A DNA stretch of 64,000 nucleotides from SHZL01 sp031362985 (lineage in GTDB: Bacteria > Pseudomonadota > Gammaproteobacteria > Xanthomonadales > SZUA-36), in assembly GCA_031362985.1 (NCBI GenBank), contig JANLTO010000157.1:1-64000 (forward strand), in the 5' to 3' direction. Below, piece after piece: positions 7,206 to 15,157 of this stretch. The position numbers and the translations under genes were made by a program. The notes beneath the pieces are model-generated. The model made no database searches. It was not told where the DNA came from and saw only the letters and a program-made list of their open reading frames with translations. Every line of letters starts with the position of its first letter. The first letter of the stretch is position 1.

Positions 7206-8060
7206 ATGAAAATGAAAATGAATAGGCGATCCGGACTACTTGGCGTGCTTGTCGCTGTGCTGACTCTAATCTCAGCTGCTAACGCAGTTGGCGCAGGCAA
7301 GCCTCCACCGCCTGCACCCTACGGAGCTGGCGTAACCCCCGCCGTGTATCTCATCAATTTCCTGCTCTTGTACATCTCGAATCCCAACGAGGCTGCCAAT
7401 ATGCCGGCCTACAGGACGCCCATTCCTACGGACCTCTCCGGCTGCCTTGAAGATAACCCCCTGGACCCGGGCGCTTGTCCCTACGTTGACTACGCGCTCT
7501 CTTTCGATGCTATCGCCAATCAGGGTAACAAGTGTTCCTTGCCCAGTGCGTGCCGGACGGACCCAAAGTGGGAGAAATTGGCCCCAGGTGTGGCCAAAAA
7601 TCTGGCCCAGATCAACGAGCCACTGGGCCTGGACCGCGCCAATAGCATCGCTCAATCGCTGCACATCGACAAGAGCATGATCCTGACCGACCAGGAGTAC
7701 GAGTGCACCATCGGGTCACCTCCGCGCACCGAGGACGAGGCGATCATCTTTGCGTGCATTAACAACCTCACCAACTCGAACGGAAACACCAACATTCCCC
7801 TGTCGAGTTACGGGCTGGCCCTCAATGACGCCGGGGACGCGCAAAGCCTGTGCGCACCCAATGCACCTTGTCTCGTCTTCAATGATCTGTTTGCCGGGCC
7901 GCTGGAACGGATTGCCGCTGAGTGTGGCTGGGAAGAGAAGCTGGACCGTATGGTAAGCGAAACGCCATTTACCCAACTCATTGCGGATGGTCATCAGTGC
8001 CAGGAATTGAGCGGTGCGTCGGACGACGGCGCTTGCATAGTCGAACCGGTCTGCCCATAA
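7206..8060 (+). CDS. Secreted cysteine-containing protein of unknown function
   Basis: 284 residues with a basic start and a hydrophobic signal segment (LLGVLVAVLTLISAANAVGA), then a Pro-rich stretch. The mature part has at least twelve Cys, many in short pairs (SGCLEDNPLDPGACPY, KCSLPSACR, CAPNAPC), suggesting disulfides and a periplasmic or extracellular location. Three in-frame ATGs (7206, 7212, 7218) are possible starts; AAGAGA upstream favours the first. I recognise no family. It stands alone between msrA and ygiQ and is bordered on both sides by degenerate GGGGTCAGAGTAAA-type repeats (about 7105 and 8063). Confidence 0.55.
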   Translation: MKMKMNRRSGLLGVLVAVLTLISAANAVGAGKPPPPAPYGAGVTPAVYLINFLLLYISNPNEAANMPAYRTPIPTDLSGCLEDNPLDPGACPYVDYALSFDAIANQGNKCSLPSACRTDPKWEKLAPGVAKNLAQINEPLGLDRANSIAQSLHIDKSMILTDQEYECTIGSPPRTEDEAIIFACINNLTNSNGNTNIPLSSYGLALNDAGDAQSLCAPNAPCLVFNDLFAGPLERIAAECGWEEKLDRMVSETPFTQLIADGHQCQELSGASDDGACIVEPVCP

Positions 8061-8123
8061 CTATTTGGGCTCAGTGCAAAAGCACCTGGTACGTGGTCAA
8101 ATTTGACCCGTCCCCATTTATTA

Positions 8124-8270
8124 CTATGAGCTGGGTATGGCACCTCCACCAGTCCCGTAGAAGTGGCCGACTGTTGCCTGGCCATCCGGCCCATTGCTGG
8201 TCCAGTCATTGCAGGACAGGCTGGAAGTGAGCAGTATCGTAGTTGCGAGCGCCAATGACGCTTTGTTCAT
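8124..8270 (-). CDS. 48-residue lipoprotein overlapping the ygiQ stop
   Basis: ATG at 8270-8268 overlaps the ygiQ stop by 4 bp (ATGA), an arrangement that favours translational coupling. The peptide begins MNKASLALATTILLTSSLSC, a complete lipoprotein signal with a lipobox-like SLSC cysteine, followed by NDWTSNGPDGQATVGHFYGT and a Gly-rich end. The mature part would be only about 29 residues. Small lipoproteins of this build are common in Gram-negative envelopes and usually unannotated. Function unknown. The coding call rests on the signal sequence and overlap, both visible. Confidence 0.55.
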   Translation of the reverse strand: MNKASLALATTILLTSSLSCNDWTSNGPDGQATVGHFYGTGGGAIPSS

Positions 8271-10534
8271 GTCTTTTTCCGGTTAATGTCATTGGTTCCA
8301 GCCTTAGCCGGTTTGCTGCCATCCTCACGCGGTGGCAAGCCGGTGTGTTGAGTGAGGATTTTCTTGCCAGTGCGGCGCTGGTGGGCCTGCACGGTATTTT
8401 TTCTGCGCGACGCCTTGTAGCCACTACCGGTTTCAGGCTGCTTGGCGGGAATCAGATGTCGCTCACCGTCACCTATCAGATCCAACCTGCCCATTTTCCT
8501 GAGCGCCTGGCGCAGCAGTTCCCAGTTGTTCGGATCGTGATATCGAAGCAGGGCTTTGTGCAGTTTGCGCTGCTCCGGATCCTTCACCCGCAATACTTCA
8601 TCGGACTTGTACGTCACCTTACGCAAGGGATTCTTGCCGGAATGATACATGGCAGTCGCTGTCGCCATGGGTGAGGGGTAAAAGGCCTGCACCTGGTCGG
8701 CAGTGAAATCATTCCGCTTCAACCACAGCGCCAGGTTGATCATGTCTTCATCGGTGGTGCCCGGATGTGCGGCAATGAAATACGGGATCAGGTACTGTTC
8801 CTTGCCCGCCTCTTTGGAATATTTCTCGAACATCTTTTTGAACTGATCATAGCTGCCGATACCCGGTTTCATCATTTTTGACAGGGGACCATCTTCGGTA
8901 TGCTCGGGAGCAATTTTCAACTGACCGCCCACGTGGTGGGTGACCAGTTCCTTCACATACTCGGGATCCTTAATCGCCAGGTCGTAACGCACACCCGAGG
9001 CAATCAACACTTTGTTCACTCCCGGCAATGCGCGCGTTTTGCGATACAAAGCAGTCAAGGCCGAGTGGTCCGTGTTCAGATTAGGACACACACCCGGATA
9101 CACGCAGCTGGGCTTACGGCAGGCCGCCTCGATTGCACTGCTCTTGCAGGCGATGCGATACATATTCGCGGTTGGCCCACCCAGGTCAGAAATTACCCCG
9201 GTGAAGCCCGGGACTTTATCTCTTATCTGCTCCACCTCATTGAGAATCGACTCCTCGGAACGATTCTGCATGATGCGACCTTCGTGCTCGGTGATGGAGC
9301 AGAAGGTACAGCCGCCGAAACAGCCGCGCATGACATTCACGGAAAATCGGATCATCTGGTAGGCCGGGATTTTTGCATCCTTATAGGAAGGATGCGGGAC
9401 GCGGGCAAAGGGCATACCAAAAACGTAATCCATTTCGGGGGTGGATAGAGGAATCGGCGGGGCATTCACCCACAGATCCACATCGCCATGCTTTTGCACC
9501 AGGGCCCTGGCGTTACCCGGGTTGGTTTCCATGTGTAATACCCGATTGGCGTGAGCATAGAGCACCGCGTCATTGCGAACTTTTTCGAACGAGGGCAGAC
9601 GTATGACCGTGCAGTCACGGTCACGACTCGGATGAGGAGTGAACTTCACCACGGGTTCAGCTACGGCGGGTTCACCCGCTGCGGGGTCCCCGACACCGTA
9701 CAGCGCGGCATCCCGACGCTGTTTTTCGGCGGCATCCATCTCACGCACATTGATGTAGGGGTTGACCACGCGATCGATTTTGCCAGGCCGGTCGATGCGG
9801 GTGGAATCGATTTCCCACCAGGCTGCCGGCGTATCCTTGCGGATCAAAGCCGTGCCTCGAACATCGGTGATTCCGGCCACTTCATCGCCCCGGGCCAGGC
9901 GATGGGCTACCTCGACCAAGGCTCGTTCGGCGTTGCCGTACAACAACAGGTCAGCCGTGGCATCCAGCAGGATGGACCGGCGCACGCTGTCCTGCCAGTA
10001 GTCGTAATGGGCGATGCGCCGCAATGAAGCTTCAATGCCACCGAGGATGACCGGCACGTCCGGCCAGGCTTCCTTGCAGCGCTGGCTGTACACCAGCGAA
10101 CAGCGGTCCGGGCGCTTGCCACCCATTCCACCGGGTGTATAGGCGTCATCAGAACGTCTTTTGCGCTCCGCGGTGTAGCGGTTGATCATGGAGTCCATGT
10201 TGCCCGCAGCCACACCAAAAAACAGGTTTGGCTTGCCCAGGGCCTTGAATGCATCTGCCGAATGCCAGTCCGGCTGGGCAATGATTCCCACGCGAAAACC
10301 CTGGGCTTCCAGCAGGCGGCCGACAATAGCCATGCCGAACGAAGGGTGATCTACATAGGCATCACCGGTGACGATGATGATGTCGCAGGAATCCCAGCCC
10401 AGCGTGTCCATTTCCGCCCGGCTCATGGGTAAAAACGGCGCCACGCCAAAACACTCGGCCCAGTACTTTGGGTAATCAAACAGCGCGGTGGCCGGAGTGG
10501 GCATGGCGTTAGTGGACATGGCGTTAGTGGACAT
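8267..10534 (-). CDS. ygiQ: YgiQ family radical SAM protein
   Basis: 755 residues. The N-terminus (LFDYPKYWAECFGVAPFLPM, then DSCDIIIVTGDAYVDHPSFG) and the radical SAM cluster motif CFGGCTFCS are characteristic of YgiQ proteins, as is the basic C-terminal tail. The reaction is not established; the family carries a B12-domain-like N-terminal region and a 4Fe-4S radical SAM core. ATG 10534 is chosen because it has AGGA 8 bp upstream and gives the usual length; ATG 10588 and 10633 would extend it. The first codons contain a 15-bp tandem repeat (MSTNAMSTNAM) that offers three in-frame ATGs. Confidence 0.88.
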   Translation of the reverse strand: MSTNAMSTNAMPTPATALFDYPKYWAECFGVAPFLPMSRAEMDTLGWDSCDIIIVTGDAYVDHPSFGMAIVGRLLEAQGFRVGIIAQPDWHSADAFKALGKPNLFFGVAAGNMDSMINRYTAERKRRSDDAYTPGGMGGKRPDRCSLVYSQRCKEAWPDVPVILGGIEASLRRIAHYDYWQDSVRRSILLDATADLLLYGNAERALVEVAHRLARGDEVAGITDVRGTALIRKDTPAAWWEIDSTRIDRPGKIDRVVNPYINVREMDAAEKQRRDAALYGVGDPAAGEPAVAEPVVKFTPHPSRDRDCTVIRLPSFEKVRNDAVLYAHANRVLHMETNPGNARALVQKHGDVDLWVNAPPIPLSTPEMDYVFGMPFARVPHPSYKDAKIPAYQMIRFSVNVMRGCFGGCTFCSITEHEGRIMQNRSEESILNEVEQIRDKVPGFTGVISDLGGPTANMYRIACKSSAIEAACRKPSCVYPGVCPNLNTDHSALTALYRKTRALPGVNKVLIASGVRYDLAIKDPEYVKELVTHHVGGQLKIAPEHTEDGPLSKMMKPGIGSYDQFKKMFEKYSKEAGKEQYLIPYFIAAHPGTTDEDMINLALWLKRNDFTADQVQAFYPSPMATATAMYHSGKNPLRKVTYKSDEVLRVKDPEQRKLHKALLRYHDPNNWELLRQALRKMGRLDLIGDGERHLIPAKQPETGSGYKASRRKNTVQAHQRRTGKKILTQHTGLPPREDGSKPAKAGTNDINRKKT

Positions 10535-10638
10535 AGGGTGGGTCCTGTGACCTTTCCCCGCAGTCGATGCCGCGGTGGGAGTAGCCATTATAACAGGTAG
10601 CCTCCACCACCCATCAGCATGGAATTTCCTCACCCACC

Positions 10639-10675
10639 AAAGGGGACGGGGCCCCTTTTCTCACAGCCCCTTTTC
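10639..10675. repeat. GGGGACGGGGCCCC / AGCCCCTTTT repeat remnant
   Basis: AAAGGGGACGGGGCCCCTTTT is followed by CTCACAGCCCCTTTTCTC, a broken palindromic element. A half copy of the other repeat (GTGGTCAGAGTAAAGT) follows at about 10739-10754. Together they fill the intergenic space between ygiQ and the hydrolase gene. Confidence 0.4.
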
Positions 10676-10791
10676 TCAAATATTCGTTGACGCCGCTACG
10701 CCGCAGGGCTGAAATTAGACGCCAGGAACAAATTTATGTGGTCAGAGTAAAGTGCTTATGTCTGACCGAGCGTTCGACAAGGAGACAAACC

Positions 10792-11520
10792 ATGGCAACT
10801 TTCGTTCTCGTCCACGGTGCATGGCACGGCGGATGGTGTTACCGCGAAACCGCCCGCGCGCTGCGCCGCGCAGGGCATGAGGTGTTCACGCCGACGCATA
10901 CCGGCGTCGGCGAGCGCGCCCACCAGGGAGCCGAGAACATCACCCTGGAGACACATATCCGTGATGTCTGTGGCTGCATTGAAGCGGAAGAGCTTTCCAA
11001 CGTGGTTCTGTGCGGACACTCTTACGGTGGCATGGTCATTACCGGCGTGGCTGATCGCATCCCTGAACGCATCAAGACGCTGGTTTATCTGGATGCCTTC
11101 CTGCCCGAGAATGGGCAGTCACTCATCAGCCTGCTACCATTGGCGTTGGCGCCAGAGATCTCTGCTGCGTTCCTTGACGCGTTCCGTGGCAGTTCGCTCG
11201 AAGCGCATAGCGGCCGCGTGACGCCCATCACTACGGAAGCCTTCAACATCAGGCAGGAGAACCGTGCCTGGGTCGAACGCCGCTGCGTGCCGCAAGCGCT
11301 GGCTACCTTCGAGATGCCGATTCTGCTCACGGGCGCCGGTGCGGCTGTCCGGGACCGTTTGTACATCCTCGCCGACGGCTGGGACCCAAGCCCGTTCCGC
11401 TACTTTGCGGCCAGGGTCGACGGGCAATCGGGCTGGCGCGTGACCAGGATGCCATGCGGCCACGATGTGATGGTGGATATGCCGGGCGAATTGGCCAAGG
11501 AACTGTTGCATCTTGTCTAA
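10792..11520 (+). CDS. Alpha/beta hydrolase, SABP2/hydroxynitrile-lyase-like
   Basis: 242 residues of the small esterase family related to plant salicylate-binding esterases. Landmarks are TFVLVHGAWHGGWCYRETA (oxyanion-side HGAWHGGW), the nucleophile elbow GHSYGG (Ser near residue 79), DAFLPENGQS, and a C-terminal MPCGHDVMVDMP carrying the catalytic His. Cytosolic. Substrate probably a small ester or cyanohydrin-like compound, not determinable. Start at 10792 has AAGGAGAC; the frame is open further upstream but through a repeat. Confidence 0.83.
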   Translation: MATFVLVHGAWHGGWCYRETARALRRAGHEVFTPTHTGVGERAHQGAENITLETHIRDVCGCIEAEELSNVVLCGHSYGGMVITGVADRIPERIKTLVYLDAFLPENGQSLISLLPLALAPEISAAFLDAFRGSSLEAHSGRVTPITTEAFNIRQENRAWVERRCVPQALATFEMPILLTGAGAAVRDRLYILADGWDPSPFRYFAARVDGQSGWRVTRMPCGHDVMVDMPGELAKELLHLV

Positions 11521-11589
11521 GCGCGTGGCGGCGAATTATGGGCTGCGTCAAAGTCGGCGCGCCCGGAAACCGGGACAGTAGGTCGACCT

Positions 11590-12096
11590 ATGGAACCGAG
11601 TGCAGCACTGAGTGTCTCCGCACAGATCGCGGTATCCATAGCAGGCTTTGCCGGGGTGGTGGCCGTATTCCGCAGCGGGTCCGTCCACGACTGGGGCGTG
11701 GTGGAAACGTTTTGGCTGCGACTGCTGCTAAGCAATTCAATACTGCCGTTGGCGTTCAGCATGATCGGTCTGCTTTTCCTGGCGTTTACGCCCGTTTCAC
11801 CAGCAATCTGGCGATGGTGCAGCGGACTCGCCGCATTATTCCTGTTGCCTTACGCGTCCATGATACTCAGGACTCTCATTGGATTTGCGCCAGGACAATT
11901 GGAAGCTGCAGGCGGCGCCAAATTCACCAGCTACGCCCTCTTTGCGTTGCTGGCGATAGCGTGCCTCTTGCAGTTGTACAACGTCGCGACACTGGCTGCC
12001 TTTGGGCCTTTCTTTGGCGTGATCGTTGCCATGCTCCTGGGGGCGATGTATCAGTTTGTGCGCCTGGTCCTGACACCGCAGCGGCGCGGAACCTGA
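11590..12096 (+). CDS. Small integral membrane protein, unknown function
   Basis: 168 residues with four predicted membrane segments: about 8-27 (ALSVSAQIAVSIAGFAGVVA), 45-67, 75-95, and 110-155 containing one or two spans, ending in basic TPQRRGT. The N-terminal SAQIAVSIAGFAGVVAVFR pattern resembles short uncharacterised membrane proteins in proteobacteria. No catalytic motif seen. It stands 69 bp behind the hydrolase gene and could be co-transcribed. Confidence 0.6.
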   Translation: MEPSAALSVSAQIAVSIAGFAGVVAVFRSGSVHDWGVVETFWLRLLLSNSILPLAFSMIGLLFLAFTPVSPAIWRWCSGLAALFLLPYASMILRTLIGFAPGQLEAAGGAKFTSYALFALLAIACLLQLYNVATLAAFGPFFGVIVAMLLGAMYQFVRLVLTPQRRGT

Positions 12097-12102
12097 TCAC
12101 AG

Positions 12103-12144
12103 AATGTTCGGGGTCAGAGTAAAAATGTTCGGGGTCAGAGTAAA
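12103..12144. repeat. Tandem pair of GGGGTCAGAGTAAA half-elements
   Basis: Two exact 21-bp copies of AATGTTCGGGGTCAGAGTAAA stand head to tail (12103-12123, 12124-12144). A possible inverted partner, GGGGCCTGACTCTGAGTG, is at about 12327-12344. Confidence 0.6.
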
Positions 12145-12357
12145 AACGGCTGGCCCATTTCAGCCAGAAACCAATACTTTTTGTCTTGGGAATCTCCGAC
12201 CCGTCAGGCAATGTCATCTGCCTGTACCGGGCTGGAAACAATCGCCTGAACCCACCCTGGCGCATCCGTCCAGACAAATGAGAAACTGCGCCCGGGTCAA
12301 AACTCTCTGAGCGATCGCGCACCAGGGGCCTGACTCTGAGTGCGGGAGACCTACCCT

Positions 12358-13254
12358 TCAGCGGATCGCGGCACAGATATCCACAACGAGGCTGCGCAGC
12401 CAGCGATGCGCGGGATCCGCATCCAGCCGCGGATGCCAGAACAATGAAACCGTGATTTCCGGCGGGGCTACCGGAAGGGGAAAACAATACATTCCGGCAC
12501 GCAGGTTCAGGGTATGTCGCTCGGGAACGCTGGCGATCAGGTCAGAGGCACGCGCCAATGCCAGTGCGGTGGAAAAGCCGCCGACGACCGTAACGACCTG
12601 CCGTTTCAGTCCGAACGACTCCAGGGCTTCATCGATTGGACCCCAGTCGAGTCCGCGGCGGGAGACGAACACATGCTGTCCGGCTGCATAGCGTGCTGGT
12701 GTGATCCCGCCCTTGGTGAGCGGGTGTCCAGACCGCACGGCGCCAATGTAGCGGTCCCGAAAAAGGCCTTGTGTGCGTATCTCGGGCCCCATCGTCTTGC
12801 CAACAACGCCCGTTTCCAGGTCAACACTCCCGTCGCGGAGCGATGTGCTGTCCTTGTCAGGTTTCGGCAAGAACCGTAGCCGCACGCCGGGCGCTTCCTG
12901 CGCGACACGCGCGATGATGTCCGGTCCAAAGTTTTCCACGAAACCCTCGCTGGTCCGCAGCGTGAAAGTTCGTGCGAGCCGCTTGAGACTGAGTTTTCGG
13001 GCAGGTCGCAGAACGGAATGAGCGTCCTGCACCAGTTGCGCGACACGCTCGCGCAGTTCGATCGCGCGGGGTGTAGGAACGAGGCCGCGCCCGGCCCTGA
13101 CCAATAGCGGATCGCCTGTCGTCTCACGCAATCGCGCCAGCGCCCGGCTCATCGCCGATGGGCTCAGCCGCAAGCGTTGGGCGGCGCGCGCAACGCTGCC
13201 CTCCGCCAGCAGCACATCCAGGGTGACCAGCAAGTTGAGATCGGGCGTCGACAT
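12358..13254 (-). CDS. LysR-family transcriptional regulator
   Basis: 298 residues: winged HTH at about 4-63 (LLAEGSVARAAQRLRLSPSA, then MSRALARLRETTGDPLLVR) and a LysR substrate-binding domain from about 90. It is divergent from the MFS exporter gene with 143 bp between, the classic place for a LysR regulator and its target. The inducer is unknown; the associated exporter and PhzF fragment suggest response to an aromatic or drug-like compound. Both domains look complete. Confidence 0.88.
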   Translation of the reverse strand: MSTPDLNLLVTLDVLLAEGSVARAAQRLRLSPSAMSRALARLRETTGDPLLVRAGRGLVPTPRAIELRERVAQLVQDAHSVLRPARKLSLKRLARTFTLRTSEGFVENFGPDIIARVAQEAPGVRLRFLPKPDKDSTSLRDGSVDLETGVVGKTMGPEIRTQGLFRDRYIGAVRSGHPLTKGGITPARYAAGQHVFVSRRGLDWGPIDEALESFGLKRQVVTVVGGFSTALALARASDLIASVPERHTLNLRAGMYCFPLPVAPPEITVSLFWHPRLDADPAHRWLRSLVVDICAAIR

Positions 13255-13397
13255 GCATCGACCTTAGCACAGTTTGTTCATGATATGGCGTCAAACGCAC
13301 GAATATACTGCAAATGGTGCGTCTTCCGCTATGTCATGCAAGAGGCTAAGCTTCTGACAGCTCGATTTCGCGAGCCACCAAAAAAACGGAGTTCAAG

Positions 13398-14972
13398 ATG
13401 AAGTCAATCAGTGCAGGACGAGATACACCTTCGGTTCGGTGGGCGCTCGCCAGTCTTTCGCTGTCGATGCTGCTGTCCTCACTCGGCACCAGCATCGCCA
13501 ATGTCGGCTTGCCCACCCTGGCGCATGCGTTCACTGCCTCCTTCCAGCAAGTCCAGTGGGTTGTCCTCGCCTATCTTCTCGCCATCACCACCCTGAGCGT
13601 CAGCGTCGGGCGTCTCGGTGACATCACCGGACGCCGACGGCTGCTACTGGGCGGAATCTTCCTGTTCACGTTAGCCTCGGTCCTGTGTGGCGTGGCGCCC
13701 ACGCTCGGGCTCCTGATTGCCGCCCGGGCGGCACAGGGTCTGGGCGCAGCCATCATGATGGCCCTCACCCTGGCGTTTGTCGGAGACACGGTTTTGAAAG
13801 AAAAGACCGGCAGCGCCATGGGGCTGTTCGGAACCATGTCCGCCGTCGGTACCGCGCTCGGTCCACCGCTGGGTGGCATGCTGATTGCCGGCTTTGGCTG
13901 GGGATCCATTTTCTTCATCAACCTGCCGTTGGGCCTCCTGACATTTCTTCTTGCCTGGCGTTACCTGCCCATTGACCGCAAAATGCCGAAGACCGATTGG
14001 CACGGCTTCGATCCTGTGGGTACGCTGCTGCTTGCCCTGACGCTGGCGGCATATGCGCTCGCCATGACGACGGGGCGCGGCAGCTTCGGCCTGCTCAACG
14101 GGGCGCTGCTGTTTACGGCGGTCGCGGGCCTTGGCCTTTTCGCGCTCGCCGAGGCGAAAGCCACCTCACCGTTGATCCGCCTGGCAATGTTCCGCAACCC
14201 CTTGCTGAGCGCGGGCTTCGCCATGAGCACCCTGGTCACGACCGTGGTGATGGCAACGCTGGTGGTTGGCCCGTTCTATCTCTCCGGCGCGCTGACGCTC
14301 GACGCAACCCGTGTCGGGCTCGTTATGTCGTCCGGTCCGATTGTCGCCGCATTGACGGGTGTGCCGGCCGGCCGCATCGTGGACCGGCTTGGCGCACACC
14401 GCATGAGCATCGTCGGGCTCATCGGAATGGCGCTTGGCTGCTCCATCCTGCCCATGATGCCCGCGGGTTTCGGTGTAGCGGGTTACATCGCCCCGCTGGT
14501 CATCATCACCGCCGGCTACGCACTGTTCCAGGCGGCCAACAACACTGCCGTGATGATGAATATTCGACCGGACCAGCGTGGCGTCATATCCGGCATGCTC
14601 AGCCTGTCGCGCAATCTCGGGCTTATCACCGGCGCATCCGTTATGGGCACTGTGTTCGCTCTCGGATCGGCGACGACCAACATCATGACAGCTCGCCCTG
14701 AGGCTGTTGCGGCCGGCATGCGAACCACGTTCGCAGTCGCTGCAGTTCTGGTCGTGGTCGCCCTCGCCATTGCGTCTGTAAGCCAAACTCTTGCGCGGCG
14801 CGACGTTGCTCTGAATCGTGAACTGGAGGATGGCCATGGCCCTATAATTATGCGTACGCCTATCTTCCAGGTCGATGCCTTTACCTCCAGCCGATTCGCC
14901 GGCAATCCAGCCGCCGTTATGCCAAGGGATCGATTCCTGGATGACGCGGCGGCCAGCTCCCGCGCATGCTAA
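13398..14972 (+). CDS. MFS drug-exporter (DHA2-like) reading through into a PhzF fragment
   Basis: 524 residues. Residues 1-484 are a multi-span major facilitator: TM1 near WALASLSLSMLLSSLGTSIA, the loop motif GRLGDITGRRR after TM2, and a motif-C-like GTALGPPLGGML. This is the EmrB/QacA-type proton-antiport family. From residue 485 the frame continues into MRTPIFQVDAFTSSRFAGNP, the N-terminus of a PhzF-type isomerase, and stops after 40 residues. The true exporter probably ended near 14849 and lost its stop, or both are read as one product. Regulated presumably by the divergent LysR gene. Confidence 0.8.
   Translation: MKSISAGRDTPSVRWALASLSLSMLLSSLGTSIANVGLPTLAHAFTASFQQVQWVVLAYLLAITTLSVSVGRLGDITGRRRLLLGGIFLFTLASVLCGVAPTLGLLIAARAAQGLGAAIMMALTLAFVGDTVLKEKTGSAMGLFGTMSAVGTALGPPLGGMLIAGFGWGSIFFINLPLGLLTFLLAWRYLPIDRKMPKTDWHGFDPVGTLLLALTLAAYALAMTTGRGSFGLLNGALLFTAVAGLGLFALAEAKATSPLIRLAMFRNPLLSAGFAMSTLVTTVVMATLVVGPFYLSGALTLDATRVGLVMSSGPIVAALTGVPAGRIVDRLGAHRMSIVGLIGMALGCSILPMMPAGFGVAGYIAPLVIITAGYALFQAANNTAVMMNIRPDQRGVISGMLSLSRNLGLITGASVMGTVFALGSATTNIMTARPEAVAAGMRTTFAVAAVLVVVALAIASVSQTLARRDVALNRELEDGHGPIIMRTPIFQVDAFTSSRFAGNPAAVMPRDRFLDDAAASSRAC
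14850..14965 (+). pseudogene. Truncated PhzF-family gene (N-terminal 38 codons)
   Basis: From ATG 14850, behind GGAGGATGG, the peptide shows the PhzF N-terminal signature QVDAFTSSRFAGNPAAV, then PRDRFLDDAA. The family normally has about 260-300 residues. Homology ends near 14960, where a partial yhhN copy begins. LysR-MFS-PhzF neighbourhoods are common, so a full phzF likely stood here before rearrangement. Confidence 0.6.
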
Positions 14973-15060
14973 CCACCCCGGCAAGTTTAACGATTGCCTG
15001 CCTGCTTGCTGTGGCAGGGCTGGTCGTGGCTGAACTGAAGCAACTGCGCATCCCCAAACT
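14966..15060 (+). pseudogene. Partial copy of the 5' end of yhhN
   Basis: ATG 14966 opens a frame matching the first 32 codons of the intact yhhN at 18743. From TTGCCTGCCTGCTTGCTGT to CGCATCCCCAAACT the DNA differs from 18767-18836 at only about three positions. After 15060 similarity ends and the frame continues with unrelated sequence to TAG 15125. It shows that a recombination joined phzF and yhhN sequences here. Confidence 0.7.
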
Positions 15061-15157
15061 AACCTGCGGTAGTTCTCTAGCCGAAGGACATGCCAGTCTG
15101 GCGTGGATCGCTTTCTGGTTTGATTAGGACTGGGCGAAGTCGGATATCCACTTCAAA

